DNA from: Vibrio ostreae
Lineage (GTDB): Bacteria; Pseudomonadota; Gammaproteobacteria; Enterobacterales; Vibrionaceae
Length of the DNA stretch: 64,000 bases
Reading direction: 5' to 3'
NCBI RefSeq assembly: GCF_019226825.1
Contig: NZ_CP076643.1
Coordinates: 2,418,001 to 2,482,000 of the forward strand
Under the pieces are notes generated by a model. That model was not told the origin of the DNA. It saw nothing but the letters and a program-made list of their open reading frames with translations, and searched no databases. This document shows positions 1 to 11,328 of this stretch, in pieces; the first letter of the stretch is position 1; each line of letters opens with the position of its first letter. The position numbers were made by a program, and so were the translations under genes.

Positions 1-86
1 TAATAACAAGAAAGAATAGATGAGCATGTTTTATAACTTTTTGGAAGTAAGGAGGATAAAATTTCACCCTTAGCACTTAAGTGCCC

Positions 87-317
87 TTATCTGGCTTCCA
101 CCCTTACCTGTTTAAAGCCGACCGCCATGGCGGATTTGGAGGCTTGATCCAGGTCGCCGTAGTGGCACTCCTCACCATTAGGGCCGGTCAGTAATAAGAA
201 ACCGCCTTCCTGATGGCGGAACTCCACTATCCATTCTCCTTCATCTGAATAAGGCTCGATGATCGCTTCTACCAGCATCTTTGCGCGGTATAGGTTTCTC
301 AGTTCCGTGATAGTCAT
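87..317 (-). CDS. Conserved small protein of unknown function (76 aa)
   Basis: A small soluble acidic protein whose family I do not recognise. It begins MTITELRNLYRAKMLVEAII and has no signal peptide or membrane segment. The middle carries Glu/Gly-rich, probably beta-strand sequence (EGEWIVEFRH, GGFLLLTGPNGEE). I chose the ATG at 317 because a GAGA stretch lies about six bases upstream. An ATG at 323 and a GTG at 329 are also in frame. It is on the same strand as pspG, about 100 bases downstream, so it could be co-transcribed with it. The function is unknown; confidence is in the reading frame only. Confidence 0.6.
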   Translation of the reverse strand: MTITELRNLYRAKMLVEAIIEPYSDEGEWIVEFRHQEGGFLLLTGPNGEECHYGDLDQASKSAMAVGFKQVRVEAR

Positions 318-420
318 CGCCATTCTCACTATATTGCCGATCCTTCGTTATTAAGCATGGACGATTTCCATCAGAATGCGAATCGGCCGATACAGAAGGT
401 TGATGACGACCACGCTCTGC

Positions 421-660
421 TCAGCGGCGCCAGTTCCTGTATTGCGCATTACGGCCAGTGTCCCGGCAGTAATAACGGTAGGCCAGTACCGCCAGACCAA
501 TCACAATGATCCAAGGCAATAACTTAAGCGCGATGCCGAGCACACTAAGCAACAGCATAGTCACTGCCGCCGCACCAGCGGCCACCAGCACGCCCATCAT
601 GGTCAGCCCGCTGACCAGTAAGCCGACCACAAATACGGTCAGTACAATCAATTCCATCAT
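421..660 (-). CDS. pspG: Phage shock protein G
   Basis: Small inner-membrane protein of the phage-shock regulon, an envelope-stress effector. The 79-residue product has two hydrophobic stretches (about residues 3-33 and 38-60) ending in a basic aromatic tail (QYRNWRR). This resembles E. coli PspG, which ends YDRWRY and has the same KLLPW motif before the second helix (here at about residue 46). Its position next to dusA is the same as in E. coli. A sigma-54 promoter at 736-750 fits known control of pspG by PspF and sigma-54. Length equals the family norm. Confidence 0.9.
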   Translation of the reverse strand: MMELIVLTVFVVGLLVSGLTMMGVLVAAGAAAVTMLLLSVLGIALKLLPWIIVIGLAVLAYRYYCRDTGRNAQYRNWRR

Positions 661-735
661 AATGCTTCTCTGCGCCTCTTGCGTTACCCATCATGTGCTG
701 TACTGACAATGTACAACTCTCATGCTGAAAGTGTT

Positions 736-750
736 GCAGATTACAGGCCA
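736..750 (-). promoter_or_regulatory. Sigma-54 (-24/-12) promoter of pspG
   Basis: On the minus strand this reads TGGCCTGTAATCTGC, with the invariant GG and GC dinucleotides exactly ten bases apart, as required for sigma-54. Transcription would begin near 724 and give a leader of about 64 bases before pspG. PspF sites would be expected further upstream, within or beyond the dusA terminator; I did not identify one. Confidence 0.78.
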
Positions 751-792
751 GAAAATCAAACAGGCTAACCCACTGATAACTAACCGTGAGGC

Positions 793-826
793 AATAAAAA
801 AGCCACATGAGTTAACTCACATGGCT
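793..826 (-). terminator. Rho-independent terminator of dusA
   Basis: An inverted repeat at 801-826 (AGCCA..TGAG / CTCA..TGGCT, with a small internal mismatch and TTAA loop) is followed on the minus strand by six T residues. It lies just past the dusA stop and before the pspG sigma-54 promoter, insulating the two. Confidence 0.8.
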
Positions 827-863
827 TGGTCATTTGGTCAAAAATACCAGTTAGCGGTGAATT

Positions 864-1847
864 TTACACACCGAGATCCTGGTATGGGATTTTGGCCAGC
901 GCCTGCTCGACCACTTCAATGCCCGCGCCCGGTTTGTGCGCATTTTCACTGATGTGACGACGCCACTGGCGGGCACCCGGCATACTCTGGAACAGGCCCA
1001 ACATGTGGCGGGTGATGTGGCCCAGATACGCGCCCTGCGACAACTGCCGCTCAATGTACGGATACATCTCGTGCACAATCTCAGAGCGCTTCTTGACTGG
1101 CTGTTCGAGGCCAAAGAGCTGCTGGTCAACTTCCGCCAGAATATAAGGACTCTGATACGCTTCGCGGCCAATCATCACCCCGTCCAGATGCTCGAGGTGC
1201 AGTTGCGCCTCCTGCAGTGACTTAACGCCACCATTGATAGCGATAGTCAGATGCGGAAAATCCTGCTTAAGCTGGTAAGCACGCGGGTAATCAAGCGGCG
1301 GGATCTCTCGGTTCTCTTTCGGACTCAGGCCACTCAGCCACGCCTTACGGGCGTGAATAGTAAACTGCTCACAACCGCCCTGCTCAGAAACCAGAGTCAC
1401 AAAGCGGGTCAGGAATTCATAAGAGTCGAGATCGTCGATACCGATGCGGGTTTTCACCGTCACCGGAATATTGACCTCAGCTTTCATGGCTGCAACACAT
1501 TCGGCAACCAGCTCAGGTTCAGCCATCAGGCAGGCACCAAAGCGGCCGTTCTGCACCCGGTCAGACGGACAACCGACATTGAGGTTAACCTCATCGTAGC
1601 CGCGCTCTTCGGCCAGTTTGGCACAGCGCGCCAGATCCGCCGGGTTAGAGCCGCCCAACTGCAGGGCAAGCGGATGCTCTTCCTGGTTGTAGGCCAAAAA
1701 GTCACCCTTTCCATGGATGATCGCACCTGTGGTTACCATTTCGGTATAAAGTAAGGTTTGCGATGAGAGCAAACGATGGAAATAACGGCAGTGGCGATCG
1801 GTCCAATCTAACATTGGCGCCACAGACAGCCGGCATGAGTGAGTCAT
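864..1847 (-). CDS. dusA: tRNA-dihydrouridine(20/20a) synthase DusA
   Basis: Flavin enzyme that reduces uridine to dihydrouridine at positions 20 and 20a of the tRNA D-loop, using NADPH. The 327-residue protein has the Dus TIM-barrel signatures in order: [16 protein letters not shown] at the N-terminus, the active-site loop [18 protein letters not shown] (about residues 91-108, with the catalytic cysteine), [18 protein letters not shown] and [10 protein letters not shown]. The C-terminal helical domain is complete. Synteny with pspG supports DusA rather than DusB or DusC. It is divergent from zur across about 245 bases. Confidence 0.96.
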   Translation of the reverse strand: MTHSCRLSVAPMLDWTDRHCRYFHRLLSSQTLLYTEMVTTGAIIHGKGDFLAYNQEEHPLALQLGGSNPADLARCAKLAEERGYDEVNLNVGCPSDRVQNGRFGACLMAEPELVAECVAAMKAEVNIPVTVKTRIGIDDLDSYEFLTRFVTLVSEQGGCEQFTIHARKAWLSGLSPKENREIPPLDYPRAYQLKQDFPHLTIAINGGVKSLQEAQLHLEHLDGVMIGREAYQSPYILAEVDQQLFGLEQPVKKRSEIVHEMYPYIERQLSQGAYLGHITRHMLGLFQSMPGARQWRRHISENAHKPGAGIEVVEQALAKIPYQDLGV

Positions 1848-2092
1848 TGGTCTAACATCCCCGTTTTCGGTCTAAAGCATTCGGTCACCGGGTGACCAAA
1901 ACAAAGCTTGGCATTGTAATCGCTTCTGTTTATCTCGCCAACCGTTGTTCGAGGTATCGTTTTGTGAACAAATAAGGTAAGTTAGCGCTTATCTGACGAG
2001 ATATCCTTGTTAGTGGTTGAAAAAGCCGGTTTTATTGATGAGGAAACGATCTTCATTCGGAAATAGTATATGATTACTACAGTCCGGCAATT

Positions 2093-2542
2093 ATGGTGAT
2101 AAATTTGGATACTAAGCTTACCCAACAGATTGAAGAAATATGTGCCGCACGAGGTGTCAGGCTCACAACGCAGCGCAAACGGGTCTTTGAACTGATTTGT
2201 GCCAGCAAAAAGGCATCCAGTGCCTATGAGTTACTGGAAGACCTCAAACAGAGTGAACCACAAGCCAAACCACCAACCGTTTATCGGGCACTGGACTTTC
2301 TGATGGAGCAAGGTTTCATTCATCGGGTGGAATCCACTAACAGTTTTATTTCCTGCTGTTCCTGCAATGCCCACAAGCATTTCTCGCAACTGTTGATTTG
2401 TGACCAGTGTGGCAACGTCATTGAACTGCAAGATGATAGTCTGATAGCCTTACTGGCAGACAACGCGGAGAAACACGGCTTTAAGATTGATAATCATGTG
2501 ATTGAATCACATGGCGTGTGTCAATCGTGTTCCTCAAAATAA
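2093..2542 (+). CDS. zur: Zinc uptake regulator Zur (Fur family)
   Basis: Zinc-sensing repressor of zinc-uptake genes. The 149-residue product has the Fur-family winged helix (about residues 15-90, with VRLTTQRKRVFELI and PPTVYRALDFL as recognition region). A C-terminal metal-binding and dimerisation domain follows, with structural-zinc cysteine pairs ICDQC and VCQSC and the Zur-type CCSCNAHKHF segment. Those features, and the adjacent dusA/pgi genes as in other vibrios, separate it from Fur. The ATG at 2093 lacks a strong ribosome site, and a TTG at 2105 is possible. I saw no convincing Zur box in the intergenic region. Confidence 0.92.
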   Translation: MVINLDTKLTQQIEEICAARGVRLTTQRKRVFELICASKKASSAYELLEDLKQSEPQAKPPTVYRALDFLMEQGFIHRVESTNSFISCCSCNAHKHFSQLLICDQCGNVIELQDDSLIALLADNAEKHGFKIDNHVIESHGVCQSCSSK

Positions 2543-2565
2543 GAATGAAACAATAGAAGAAGGTT

Positions 2566-3027
2566 ATGCGCGCTGAATTTGTAAACCCGTTTTTAGCGTC
2601 TTTGTTGAACGTTTTAAAAACGATGGCTTCACTAGAGCTGAAGCCCCAGAAACCTCGTCTGAAAAAAGATGAGATCGCCCGCGGTGATGTGTCCGGTTTG
2701 ATTGGCATGATCGGGCAGCAGACTCGTGGCTCAATGTCGATCACCTTCGATGAGAGTCTGGCACTGGAGATCATGCAGAACATGCTGGGCGAAAGGCCAA
2801 ACGGGTTGAACGAAGAAGTGACCGATATGGTGGGTGAAATCACCAACATGGTTACCGGTGGTGCAAAACGCATTCTGGCAGAAAGCGGCTTTGATTTTGA
2901 TATGGCCACGCCTGTGGTGGTATCCGGCCGTGGTCACACCATTCGCCACAAGTGCGAAGGCTCCATCATCATCATGCCGTTTGCTTCCCAGTGGGGTAAC
3001 GCTTTTATCGAGATCTGTTTCGAATAA
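2566..3027 (+). CDS. CheX-like CheY-P phosphatase domain protein
   Basis: Single-domain protein of the CheC/CheX/FliY phosphatase family, which dephosphorylates CheY-like response regulators. The family active-site pattern ExxN followed 22 residues later by Pro is intact: E91, N94 and P116 in GEITNMVTGGAKRILAES and FDFDMATP. At 153 residues it matches stand-alone CheX. It starts 23 bases after zur on the same strand and shares the terminator at 3050-3082, so the two are probably co-transcribed. There is no chemotaxis operon nearby, so its response-regulator partner is not evident here. Confidence 0.85.
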   Translation: MRAEFVNPFLASLLNVLKTMASLELKPQKPRLKKDEIARGDVSGLIGMIGQQTRGSMSITFDESLALEIMQNMLGERPNGLNEEVTDMVGEITNMVTGGAKRILAESGFDFDMATPVVVSGRGHTIRHKCEGSIIIMPFASQWGNAFIEICFE

Positions 3028-3049
3028 TCCCTGGCGGTATTCATACATA

Positions 3050-3082
3050 GAAAAAGCGGATGCACCGGCATCCGCTTTTTTG
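3050..3082 (+). terminator. Terminator after zur-cheX-like pair
   Basis: GCGGATGC / GCATCCGC hairpin with ACCG loop, flanked by A5 on the left and T6 on the right, so it can act on both strands. It ends the zur transcript and could also stop pgi readthrough on the minus strand. Confidence 0.88.
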
Positions 3083-3154
3083 TGTCTGTGACTTCAGAAC
3101 CTGAGTCGTTTCTGAATCGGCATGCTTCGGGCACTTGGCCCGAAGCATTAATGG

Positions 3155-4834
<1,680 letters not shown>

Positions 4835-5002
4835 TTATTCCACTAATCTTAGCCACTGGCGCCAAGAATGCAGAATCCCCGATTGAGCAAAAAGAAAATG
4901 ATAAAATTGGGTGCGGATTGCCGCTTAAAAATGTAATAAATTTTCAATGCACAATTATGACTCAGCTGTGCGCTACCCGCATTGAGTTAAGTCACGTAAA
5001 CA

Positions 5003-5056
5003 CCTAGTGTTTAACTATTACCTAGTGTTTAACTATTGCCTGATATTTAAATATTG
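5003..5056. repeat. Three 18-bp tandem repeats
   Basis: Two near-identical copies of CCTAGTGTTTAACTATTA (5003-5020, 5021-5038) and a third diverged copy (5039-5056) lie between pgi and yjbQ. The rest of this 319-base gap (4808-5126) is AT-rich and shows no gene. Confidence 0.85.
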
Positions 5057-5126
5057 TATTGCAATCAAGTGGCGCCACCATAGCGTTTCTAGCACCGTTT
5101 GCCAAATAGATTATGGAGAGACCCTT

Positions 5127-5546
5127 ATGTGGGCACAACAGAAAATTCAACTACGCGCATACCCGCGCGGCTTTCATCTGATCACTGATGAAATTGAACA
5201 ACAATTGCCGCAGTTGCGTGAGTTATCTGTCGGTTTACTACATCTGTTTATCCAGCATACCTCAGCCAGCCTGACCATCAATGAAAACGCCGATCCGACC
5301 GTACGCTCCGATATGGAACAGCACTTTAACCACTTTGTTCCGGAGCAGGCTGCCTACTACGTGCATACCTATGAAGGGGATGACGACATGCCGGCTCACA
5401 TCAAAGCATCCCTGCTCGGATCCAGTATCACGCTGCCAATCAGCAACGGCCGGTTAGCTTTAGGAACATGGCAAGGCATTTACCTCGGGGAGCACAGGGA
5501 TCATGGTGGGCCGCGCCGTCTGATTGCGACGCTGCAGGGCGAATAA
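5127..5546 (+). CDS. yjbQ: YjbQ family secondary thiamine-phosphate synthase-like enzyme
   Basis: UPF0047/YjbQ family member. The E. coli homologue has weak thiamine-phosphate synthase activity, but the true role is uncertain. The 139-residue product carries the family signature ([18 protein letters not shown], then [10 protein letters not shown]) and the closing motif [20 protein letters not shown] start at ATG 5127 because GGAGAG sits seven bases upstream. A longer open frame to 5007 runs through the tandem repeats and is unlikely to be translated. It stands alone, with alr convergent on the other strand. Confidence 0.9.
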   Translation: MWAQQKIQLRAYPRGFHLITDEIEQQLPQLRELSVGLLHLFIQHTSASLTINENADPTVRSDMEQHFNHFVPEQAAYYVHTYEGDDDMPAHIKASLLGSSITLPISNGRLALGTWQGIYLGEHRDHGGPRRLIATLQGE

Positions 5547-5602
5547 GGGAGAGCCAGGGTGTGCAGAGAAAAATGTCATCGCGCCTTCAGCTATTGAGCG
5601 CC

Positions 5603-5630
5603 AATAAAAAAACAGGCCTAAAGGCCTGCT
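5603..5630 (-). terminator. Terminator of dnaB-alr
   Basis: CAGGCCT / AGGCCTG stem (5613-5628) with an AA loop, followed on the minus strand by T7. The alr stop codon (5618-5620) lies inside the stem-loop. Confidence 0.85.
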
Positions 5631-6712
5631 TCGCTATAAGACATCACCACCCGGGCGGTCAGCTTAGTGACCAGCTCATAGCCGAGAGTTCCGACATGGC
5701 GCGCGACATGCTCGACCGGCAGGCCGTCGCCCCATAAAATGGCTTCATCGCCGACTTTCTCGCTGCCATGCGGGCCTAAGTCAACACACAGCATATCCAT
5801 GGACACCCGCCCCGCCAACGGCACGATACGGCCATTGACCAGCACCGGCGTACCGTTTGGTGCCATGCGCGGATAACCATCGCCATACCCCATAGCGATC
5901 ACACCAATCCGGGTATCGCGCAGCGCGGTCCAGTGTCCGCCATAACCGACACTTTCACCCTCTTTGACGTCACGCACCGCGATCAGCCGCGATTTCATCG
6001 TCATCACCGGCTGGTAACCCAGCTCTGATCCGGTCTGGTCGGCAAACGGCGACACACCATACATAATGATACCCGGACGAACCCAGTCCATCTGGCTGCG
6101 TGGCCAGGCGAGTAATCCGGCCGAAGCCGCCATCGAGCGCTCACCCGGCAGACCGAGAGTGACGGCCTGAAACTGTTTGATTTGTTCGTGAGTAACCGGG
6201 CTGTCCAGTTCATCGGCACAGCCAAAATGGCTCATAAAGCGCACCGGTTGCGCCACATTGGCACAGCGTTGCAGACGCTCAATAAATCCCGCGCACTGTT
6301 CAGGGCGCACGCCAAGGCGGTGCATGCCGCTGTCGATTTTGAGCCACACCACGACCGGTTTATCCAGAGTGGCAGTTTCCAGCGCTTGTAACTGCTCTTC
6401 GCAGTGCAGCGCAGTCTGAATATTGTGTGCGGCCAGTAATGGCAAATCGGCGGGCAGATAAAACCCTTCCAGCAGCAAAATAGGTTTGGTGGCACCACTG
6501 GCGCGCAGCTGCAGCGCTTCTTCCATCCGGGCGACGCCAAACGCATCGGCTCCTTGTGCATGCTCAGCAACCGGGCATAAACCATGACCGTAGCCATTGG
6601 CTTTCACCACTGCAATTAAGCGGCTGTGCGGCGCCTGCTGCTGGATACGCTGCAAGTTATGGCGCAGCGCAGCCAGATTAATATGGGCGGTGGCCGCCTG
6701 GGTATAGCTCAT
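5618..6712 (-). CDS. alr: Alanine racemase, PLP-dependent
   Basis: Interconverts L- and D-alanine for peptidoglycan precursors. It has the PLP-lysine motif [11 protein letters not shown] near the N-terminus, SHFGCADE, the catalytic tyrosine region [21 protein letters not shown] and the substrate-site segment [14 protein letters not shown] start at ATG 6712 ([20 protein letters not shown], 364 aa), four bases after the dnaB stop, which fits family length (about 360). An ATG at 6724 is an alternative, and the frame is open to 6757 inside dnaB. It is translationally close-coupled to dnaB, as in other vibrios. Confidence 0.95.
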   Translation of the reverse strand: MSYTQAATAHINLAALRHNLQRIQQQAPHSRLIAVVKANGYGHGLCPVAEHAQGADAFGVARMEEALQLRASGATKPILLLEGFYLPADLPLLAAHNIQTALHCEEQLQALETATLDKPVVVWLKIDSGMHRLGVRPEQCAGFIERLQRCANVAQPVRFMSHFGCADELDSPVTHEQIKQFQAVTLGLPGERSMAASAGLLAWPRSQMDWVRPGIIMYGVSPFADQTGSELGYQPVMTMKSRLIAVRDVKEGESVGYGGHWTALRDTRIGVIAMGYGDGYPRMAPNGTPVLVNGRIVPLAGRVSMDMLCVDLGPHGSEKVGDEAILWGDGLPVEHVARHVGTLGYELVTKLTARVVMSYSEAGL

Positions 6713-6716
6713 ACCC

Positions 6717-8126
6717 TTACTCATCATCGTCAAAGGCCGGCCCCGCGTAGTTGTCAAAGCGCGAATACTGGCCCTGGAAGGTGAGACGTACCGAACCGAT
6801 AGGGCCGTTACGCTGCTTACCGATGATGATTTCAGCGGTGCCTTTCAGCGCGCTGTCCGGGTGATACACTTCATCGCGATAGATGAACATGATCAAGTCG
6901 GCATCCTGCTCGATTGAGCCGGATTCACGCAAGTCCGAGTTAACCGGACGTTTATCGGCCCGTTGCTCGAGCGAGCGGTTCAGCTGTGACAGTGCGACCA
7001 CAGGTACATTAAGCTCTTTGGCCAGCGCTTTCAGCGAGCGTGAAATCTCAGCAATTTCCAGTGTCCGGTTATCAGACAGCGCCGGTACACGCATCAGCTG
7101 CAGGTAGTCGACCATGATAAGCGACAAGCCGCCGTGTTCACGTGCAATACGGCGTGCACGGGAACGCACTTCGGTTGGTGTCAGACCCGAGCTGTCATCG
7201 ATGTACATGTTTTTCTTCTCCATTAGGATCCCCATGGTAGAAGAAATACGTGCCCAATCCTCATCATCAAGCTGACCGGTACGAATCTTGGTTTGATCAA
7301 CCCTTGATAATGAAGCCAGCATACGCATCATGATCTGTTCGGCTGGCATCTCCAGCGAGAAGATCAATACTGGCTTTTCCTGCTCCATGGCCGCGTTTTC
7401 ACACAAGTTCATCGCGAAGGTGGTTTTACCCATCGACGGACGTGCCGCCACAATGATGAGATCCGAGCCCTGCAGACCGGCGGTTTTCTTGTTGAGGTCG
7501 GTAAAACCGGTATCGACCCCGGTCACACCATCCTGTGGCGTTTTGTACAACAGCTCAATCCGCTCCAGGGTCTTTTCCAGAATGTTGTCAACATTCTGTG
7601 GCCCTTCGTTCTCACTGGTACGCGCTTCAGCGATAGCAAACACTTTACTCTCTGCCAGGTCGAGCAGATCTTCCGAGCTGCGCCCCTGCGGATCATAACC
7701 GGCATCAGCAATTTCATTCGCCACACCAATAAGGTTGCGAACCAGCGCGCGTTCAGCGACAATTTCGGCGTAAGCATTAATGTTGGCCGCACTCGGCGTA
7801 TTCTTGGCCAGGTCAGCCAAATAGGCAAAGCCACCGACATCTTCCAGCTGCTCACGCTGTTCAAGAAATTCGGACAGCGTGATCAGATCGAGAGGTTTGC
7901 TCGCTTCCAGAATAGATTTCACGCCATCGAAAATCAGGCGATGGGGCCGGCTGTAAAAGTCGTGAGTAACAACCCGCTCTGAGACCGTGTCCCAACGTTC
8001 GTTATCCAGCAATAAGCCGCCGATCACGGACTGCTCGGCTTCTAAGGAATGCGGCGGTGCTTTGATCGCTTCCACCTGGGCATCGGAAGATTTGCGGTTT
8101 CGATTATCTGTTCGGGGATCAGCCAT
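6717..8126 (-). CDS. dnaB: Replicative DNA helicase DnaB
   Basis: Hexameric 5'-3' helicase that unwinds DNA at the replication fork. The 469-residue protein has the N-terminal helical domain (about residues 24-130, [19 protein letters not shown]) and a RecA-like ATPase domain. That domain shows Walker A ([13 protein letters not shown]), Walker B region ([10 protein letters not shown]), [12 protein letters not shown] and the C-terminal [13 protein letters not shown] and IIGKQRNGP motifs. Length matches E. coli DnaB (471), with no intein. It is first gene of the dnaB-alr pair and divergent from the DUF481 gene. Confidence 0.98.
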   Translation of the reverse strand: MADPRTDNRNRKSSDAQVEAIKAPPHSLEAEQSVIGGLLLDNERWDTVSERVVTHDFYSRPHRLIFDGVKSILEASKPLDLITLSEFLEQREQLEDVGGFAYLADLAKNTPSAANINAYAEIVAERALVRNLIGVANEIADAGYDPQGRSSEDLLDLAESKVFAIAEARTSENEGPQNVDNILEKTLERIELLYKTPQDGVTGVDTGFTDLNKKTAGLQGSDLIIVAARPSMGKTTFAMNLCENAAMEQEKPVLIFSLEMPAEQIMMRMLASLSRVDQTKIRTGQLDDEDWARISSTMGILMEKKNMYIDDSSGLTPTEVRSRARRIAREHGGLSLIMVDYLQLMRVPALSDNRTLEIAEISRSLKALAKELNVPVVALSQLNRSLEQRADKRPVNSDLRESGSIEQDADLIMFIYRDEVYHPDSALKGTAEIIIGKQRNGPIGSVRLTFQGQYSRFDNYAGPAFDDDE

Positions 8127-8288
8127 GACTTCACTCGGTAACTCTTTAATGACCGACCATTATACACAATTTATAATCACCCAAGAGAAAGTTTATGGGC
8201 TGCGAAAACAGAATTAACGGTCACATGACCCACGCCCGACGAGACAAACTTATTATGCAATTTATCCACCCGTTTTTTGAGGTACTGC

Positions 8289-9053
8289 GTGTCCAGAATT
8301 TGGCTTCTTAGTCTTGGCCTGATGACCAGTTACTGTGTATTCGCACAGGAAGAACCTGAGAGTGAAAGCGAGATTCAGGTGCCTTCCCACTGGACCAGCC
8401 AGGTAGAATTTGGCTACCAGTCCCATACCGGCAATACCGATTCGGAGTCGCTCAATACCCGCATCAAAGGTGAATATATCGAAGGGCGTCACCGGACCAA
8501 CGGTGAGTGGCGTTTTTACCGGCTGAATAAAAATGGTAAAGAGGACAAACGCCAGTCCAACTATGCGCTGCAGACCGACTACAAGTTAGGCCCGAAATCC
8601 TATCTGTACGGCAGCTTTAAAGGGATTGATTCACGCTACAGTGCCTACTTTACCGATTACACCTGGTCGGCCGGTATGGGTTATCAGCTGACCAATACCG
8701 AAGATCTGCTGATTGAGCTCGAAGCCGGCCCCGGTTACCGCTATCAAAAACCGAACCTGGATGAAATCGACAGTGACGATGTGGTGTTCCCGAATAAAGT
8801 GAAGGAGCCTATCTTCCGCAGCAACATCAAGGCGGAATGGCAGGTATTCAAATCACTTAAGCTGGCGGCAGACCTGAACCTTATCAACGGTGAAAGCAAT
8901 ACTCGGCTCGATTCCGAGCTGAGTGTCATTAATAACATCACCGAAGATATCGCTCTCAAGATCAACCAGTCGCGCCAGTATCACACCAAGGTGCCGGAAG
9001 GACTGAGCAAGGCCGACAGCGTGTTGTCGGTCAACCTGATCTTCCTGTTCTGA
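8289..9053 (+). CDS. DUF481 (YdiY-like) outer-membrane protein
   Basis: Predicted beta-barrel outer-membrane protein of the DUF481 family, sometimes called salt-induced outer membrane protein; its molecular role is not established. I choose GTG 8289 because GAGG lies seven bases upstream and this gives a clean signal peptide (residues 1-19, cleaved before QEEPESESE). The mature chain has alternating amphipathic strands and ends in phenylalanine (VNLIFLF), a typical barrel C-terminus. A TTG at 8277 is also in frame. It is a single-gene unit with its own terminator. Confidence 0.82.
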   Translation: MSRIWLLSLGLMTSYCVFAQEEPESESEIQVPSHWTSQVEFGYQSHTGNTDSESLNTRIKGEYIEGRHRTNGEWRFYRLNKNGKEDKRQSNYALQTDYKLGPKSYLYGSFKGIDSRYSAYFTDYTWSAGMGYQLTNTEDLLIELEAGPGYRYQKPNLDEIDSDDVVFPNKVKEPIFRSNIKAEWQVFKSLKLAADLNLINGESNTRLDSELSVINNITEDIALKINQSRQYHTKVPEGLSKADSVLSVNLIFLF

Positions 9054-9086
9054 GGTTCTGAGGCCCGGAGCACGGATTACAGACAT

Positions 9087-9117
9087 AAAAAAACACCAGC
9101 CGAGGCTGGTGTTTTTA
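9087..9117. terminator. Bidirectional terminator between DUF481 gene and rplI
   Basis: ACACCAGCC / GGCTGGTGT stem with a GA loop, flanked by an A-run on the left and T5 on the right. It can end both the plus-strand DUF481 transcript and the minus-strand rpsF-rplI operon. Confidence 0.88.
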
Positions 9118-9136
9118 ATTCGTCTGTCAGCTGAAA

Positions 9137-9586
9137 TTACTCAGCAACAACCTGCAGATTCACAGTTGCGAAAACTTCAGAGTGAAGTTGAACGCTAACT
9201 TCGAATTCACCAGTGTTGCGCAGAGCGCCTTCAGGTAGGCGAACTTCGCTCTTAGAAACTGCAACGCCTGCTGCAGTGATTGCATCAGCGATGTCACGAG
9301 TACCGATAGAACCGAACAGTTTACCTTCGTCACCAGCTTTAGATGCGATAACTACCGCTTCCAGAGCTTCAACTTGGTCAGCACGAGCTTGTGCAGCAGC
9401 CAGTTGCTCAGCAACTTTCGCTTCAAGTTCAGCACGACGGCCTTCAAACATTTCAACGTTAGCTTTAGTTGCCATTACAGCCTTACCTTGTGGGATAAGG
9501 AAGTTACGAGCGTAACCAGATTTAACGCTAACTGTATCGCCAAGACCACCTAGGTTACCGATTTTATCAAGTAGAATAACTTGCAT
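9137..9586 (-). CDS. rplI: 50S ribosomal protein L9
   Basis: Ribosomal protein L9 of the large subunit, near the L1 stalk. The 149-residue product has the N-terminal domain [20 protein letters not shown] and [15 protein letters not shown], the long connecting helix (residues about 45-75) and the C-terminal RNA-binding domain. Length equals E. coli L9. It is the last gene of the rpsF-priB-rpsR-rplI operon, 33 bases after rpsR. Confidence 0.98.
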   Translation of the reverse strand: MQVILLDKIGNLGGLGDTVSVKSGYARNFLIPQGKAVMATKANVEMFEGRRAELEAKVAEQLAAAQARADQVEALEAVVIASKAGDEGKLFGSIGTRDIADAITAAGVAVSKSEVRLPEGALRNTGEFEVSVQLHSEVFATVNLQVVAE

Positions 9587-9619
9587 TGCTTAATCCTCTT
9601 TCTTAATAAACGGTGCCAA

Positions 9620-9850
<231 letters not shown>

Positions 9851-9862
9851 CTATCTCCTGAT

Positions 9863-10165
9863 CTAAATTTGGATAATGTTGTCGGCATGAAGCACCACTT
9901 TACCGACGCCATTCCGGCCGGTCTGGTAAGCGACAAACCCGCTCACCTGAATGGTGCTGCCTTGTACTAAATGTTGAGTTAACGCTTTTGACCTTTGCCC
10001 GCTGACCACCACTGGCATGCGGCAATACACTTGCCTCGGCAGGTCGGCTTCAAGCACTGTAGAGCGATGTTCAAGCCAGAAACGGCAATGTTCAACACCC
10101 GACGGGCTCTTGCTTCGAATCGGAGGTTTCGCGACTGAGCCACTCAACTCCATTCGATTGGTCAT
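9863..10165 (-). CDS. priB: Primosomal replication protein N (PriB)
   Basis: Single-stranded-DNA-binding OB-fold protein that helps PriA reload DnaB at stalled forks. The 100-residue product begins MTNRMELSGSVAKPPIRSKS and contains the PriB signatures GVEHCRFWLEHRS and VSGFVAYQTGRNGVGKVVLH. Its place between rpsF and rpsR is characteristic of gammaproteobacteria. The gap to rpsF is eight bases, so translation is probably coupled. Confidence 0.96.
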   Translation of the reverse strand: MTNRMELSGSVAKPPIRSKSPSGVEHCRFWLEHRSTVLEADLPRQVYCRMPVVVSGQRSKALTQHLVQGSTIQVSGFVAYQTGRNGVGKVVLHADNIIQI

Positions 10166-10173
10166 AAAGGAAA

Positions 10174-10551
10174 TTACTCAGCTGCTTCTGATTTAGCTTC
10201 TTCACGATCTTCGCGACGAGGAGCACGCTCTTCTTTCGCTTTCAGCATGATAGACGCTTCAGTTACAGGCGCTTTAGTACGCATGATCATGTTACGCAGA
10301 ACTGCGTCGTTGAAACGGAAAGCAGTTTCCAGTTCATCGATAACAGCTTGGTCAGCTTCAACGTTCATCAGAACGTAGTGAGCTTTGTGAAGCTTGTTGA
10401 TTGGGTAAGCCAGTTGACGGCGGCCCCAGTCTTCCAGACGGTGTACAGTACCGTTCGCTTCAGTGATAAGACCAGTGTAACGCTCGATCATGCCAGCAAC
10501 TTGCTCGCTTTGATCAGGGTGCACCATGAATACGATTTCGTAATGACGCAT
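10174..10551 (-). CDS. rpsF: 30S ribosomal protein S6
   Basis: Small-subunit protein S6, partner of S18. The 125-residue product starts [18 protein letters not shown], contains [20 protein letters not shown] and [15 protein letters not shown], and ends in an acidic/basic tail ([13 protein letters not shown]), which is variable and in E. coli is glutamylated by RimK. It is the first gene of the operon. In many bacteria the leader is bound by the S6:S18 complex for feedback; I did not model that structure here. Confidence 0.97.
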   Translation of the reverse strand: MRHYEIVFMVHPDQSEQVAGMIERYTGLITEANGTVHRLEDWGRRQLAYPINKLHKAHYVLMNVEADQAVIDELETAFRFNDAVLRNMIMRTKAPVTEASIMLKAKEERAPRREDREEAKSEAAE

Positions 10552-10686
10552 CGAATTGCTCCTTACGGATTATTCAGCTTCCAGAGTTGGCCCGGTCGTC
10601 CAGAGGAAGCAAGGAACTAATGAAAATTGACCGAGAATTTAGGAGCGGAGATAGTACAGAAAGACAGCAGCTTTAGCAAGGGAAAT

Positions 10687-10720
10687 GTGTGGGTCTCACA
10701 GTGTGGGTCTCACAGTGTGG
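10687..10720. repeat. Two and a half 14-bp direct repeats
   Basis: GTGTGGGTCTCACA occurs at 10687-10700 and 10701-10714, followed by a partial copy. It sits between the rpsF promoter region and the end of bfr. The unit is itself an imperfect palindrome. No function is evident. Confidence 0.8.
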
Positions 10721-10765
10721 AATTCAGGGTCCGGGACAGCGCCCAAACCCTGTAAAGATAAACCG

Positions 10766-11242
10766 TTAGTCTTCATCGACAAACTGGGCTTGCAGATAGT
10801 TTTCAACGCCAGTCATTTCAATCAGACCAAGCTGGGTTTCCAGCCAGTCGACATGTTCTTCTTCGTCTTCCAGAATATCCTGGAACAGATCACGGGAGAC
10901 GTAATCACGAATATCTTCTGCATAAGCAATCGCATCACGTAAGTCCGGTATCGCGGCCATTTCCAGTTTCAGGTCGCATTCGAGCATCTCTTTGGTGTCC
11001 TCGCCGATCATGAGTTTACCCAGATCCTGCAAGTTGGGGATGCCTTCCAGAAATAAGATACGTTCAATCAGATGATCCGCGTGTTTCATCTCGTCGATAG
11101 ACTCGTGATACTCCTTATCAGCGAGGTGTTTCAGGCCCCAGTCTTTATACATACGGGCGTGGAGAAAGTATTGATTGATGGCAACCAGTTCATTGCCGAG
11201 AATTTTATTCAGGTGTTGGATGATGATTGGATCACCTTTCAT
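10766..11242 (-). CDS. bfr: Bacterioferritin
   Basis: Haem-containing ferritin that oxidises and stores iron in a 24-mer. All dinuclear-centre ligands are present: E18, E51, H54, E94, E127 and H130. The haem-ligand methionine M52 is also present. Length (158) equals E. coli Bfr. It lies downstream of bfd on the same strand, about 86 bases apart, the common bfd-bfr arrangement for storage and mobilisation. Confidence 0.97.
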   Translation of the reverse strand: MKGDPIIIQHLNKILGNELVAINQYFLHARMYKDWGLKHLADKEYHESIDEMKHADHLIERILFLEGIPNLQDLGKLMIGEDTKEMLECDLKLEMAAIPDLRDAIAYAEDIRDYVSRDLFQDILEDEEEHVDWLETQLGLIEMTGVENYLQAQFVDED

Positions 11243-11328
11243 GACAAAGCCCTCCTCTTTGGCTCTTTTAACTGTAGAACCAAATGAGAGAGTGTCAAAA
11301 AAGTCAGCAAGTTAAGTATTAACTAATA

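Noticed and set aside
3122..3148. Perfect 11-bp hairpin after pgi as a terminator
   Set aside because: No U-tract on either strand. The nearby 3050-3082 hairpin is the likely terminator, so I mention it only under pgi.
8262..8270. TTATCCACC, a one-mismatch DnaA box beside dnaB
   Set aside because: It is a single isolated near-match. There is no cluster and no AT-rich unwinding region, so neither an origin nor regulation is supported.
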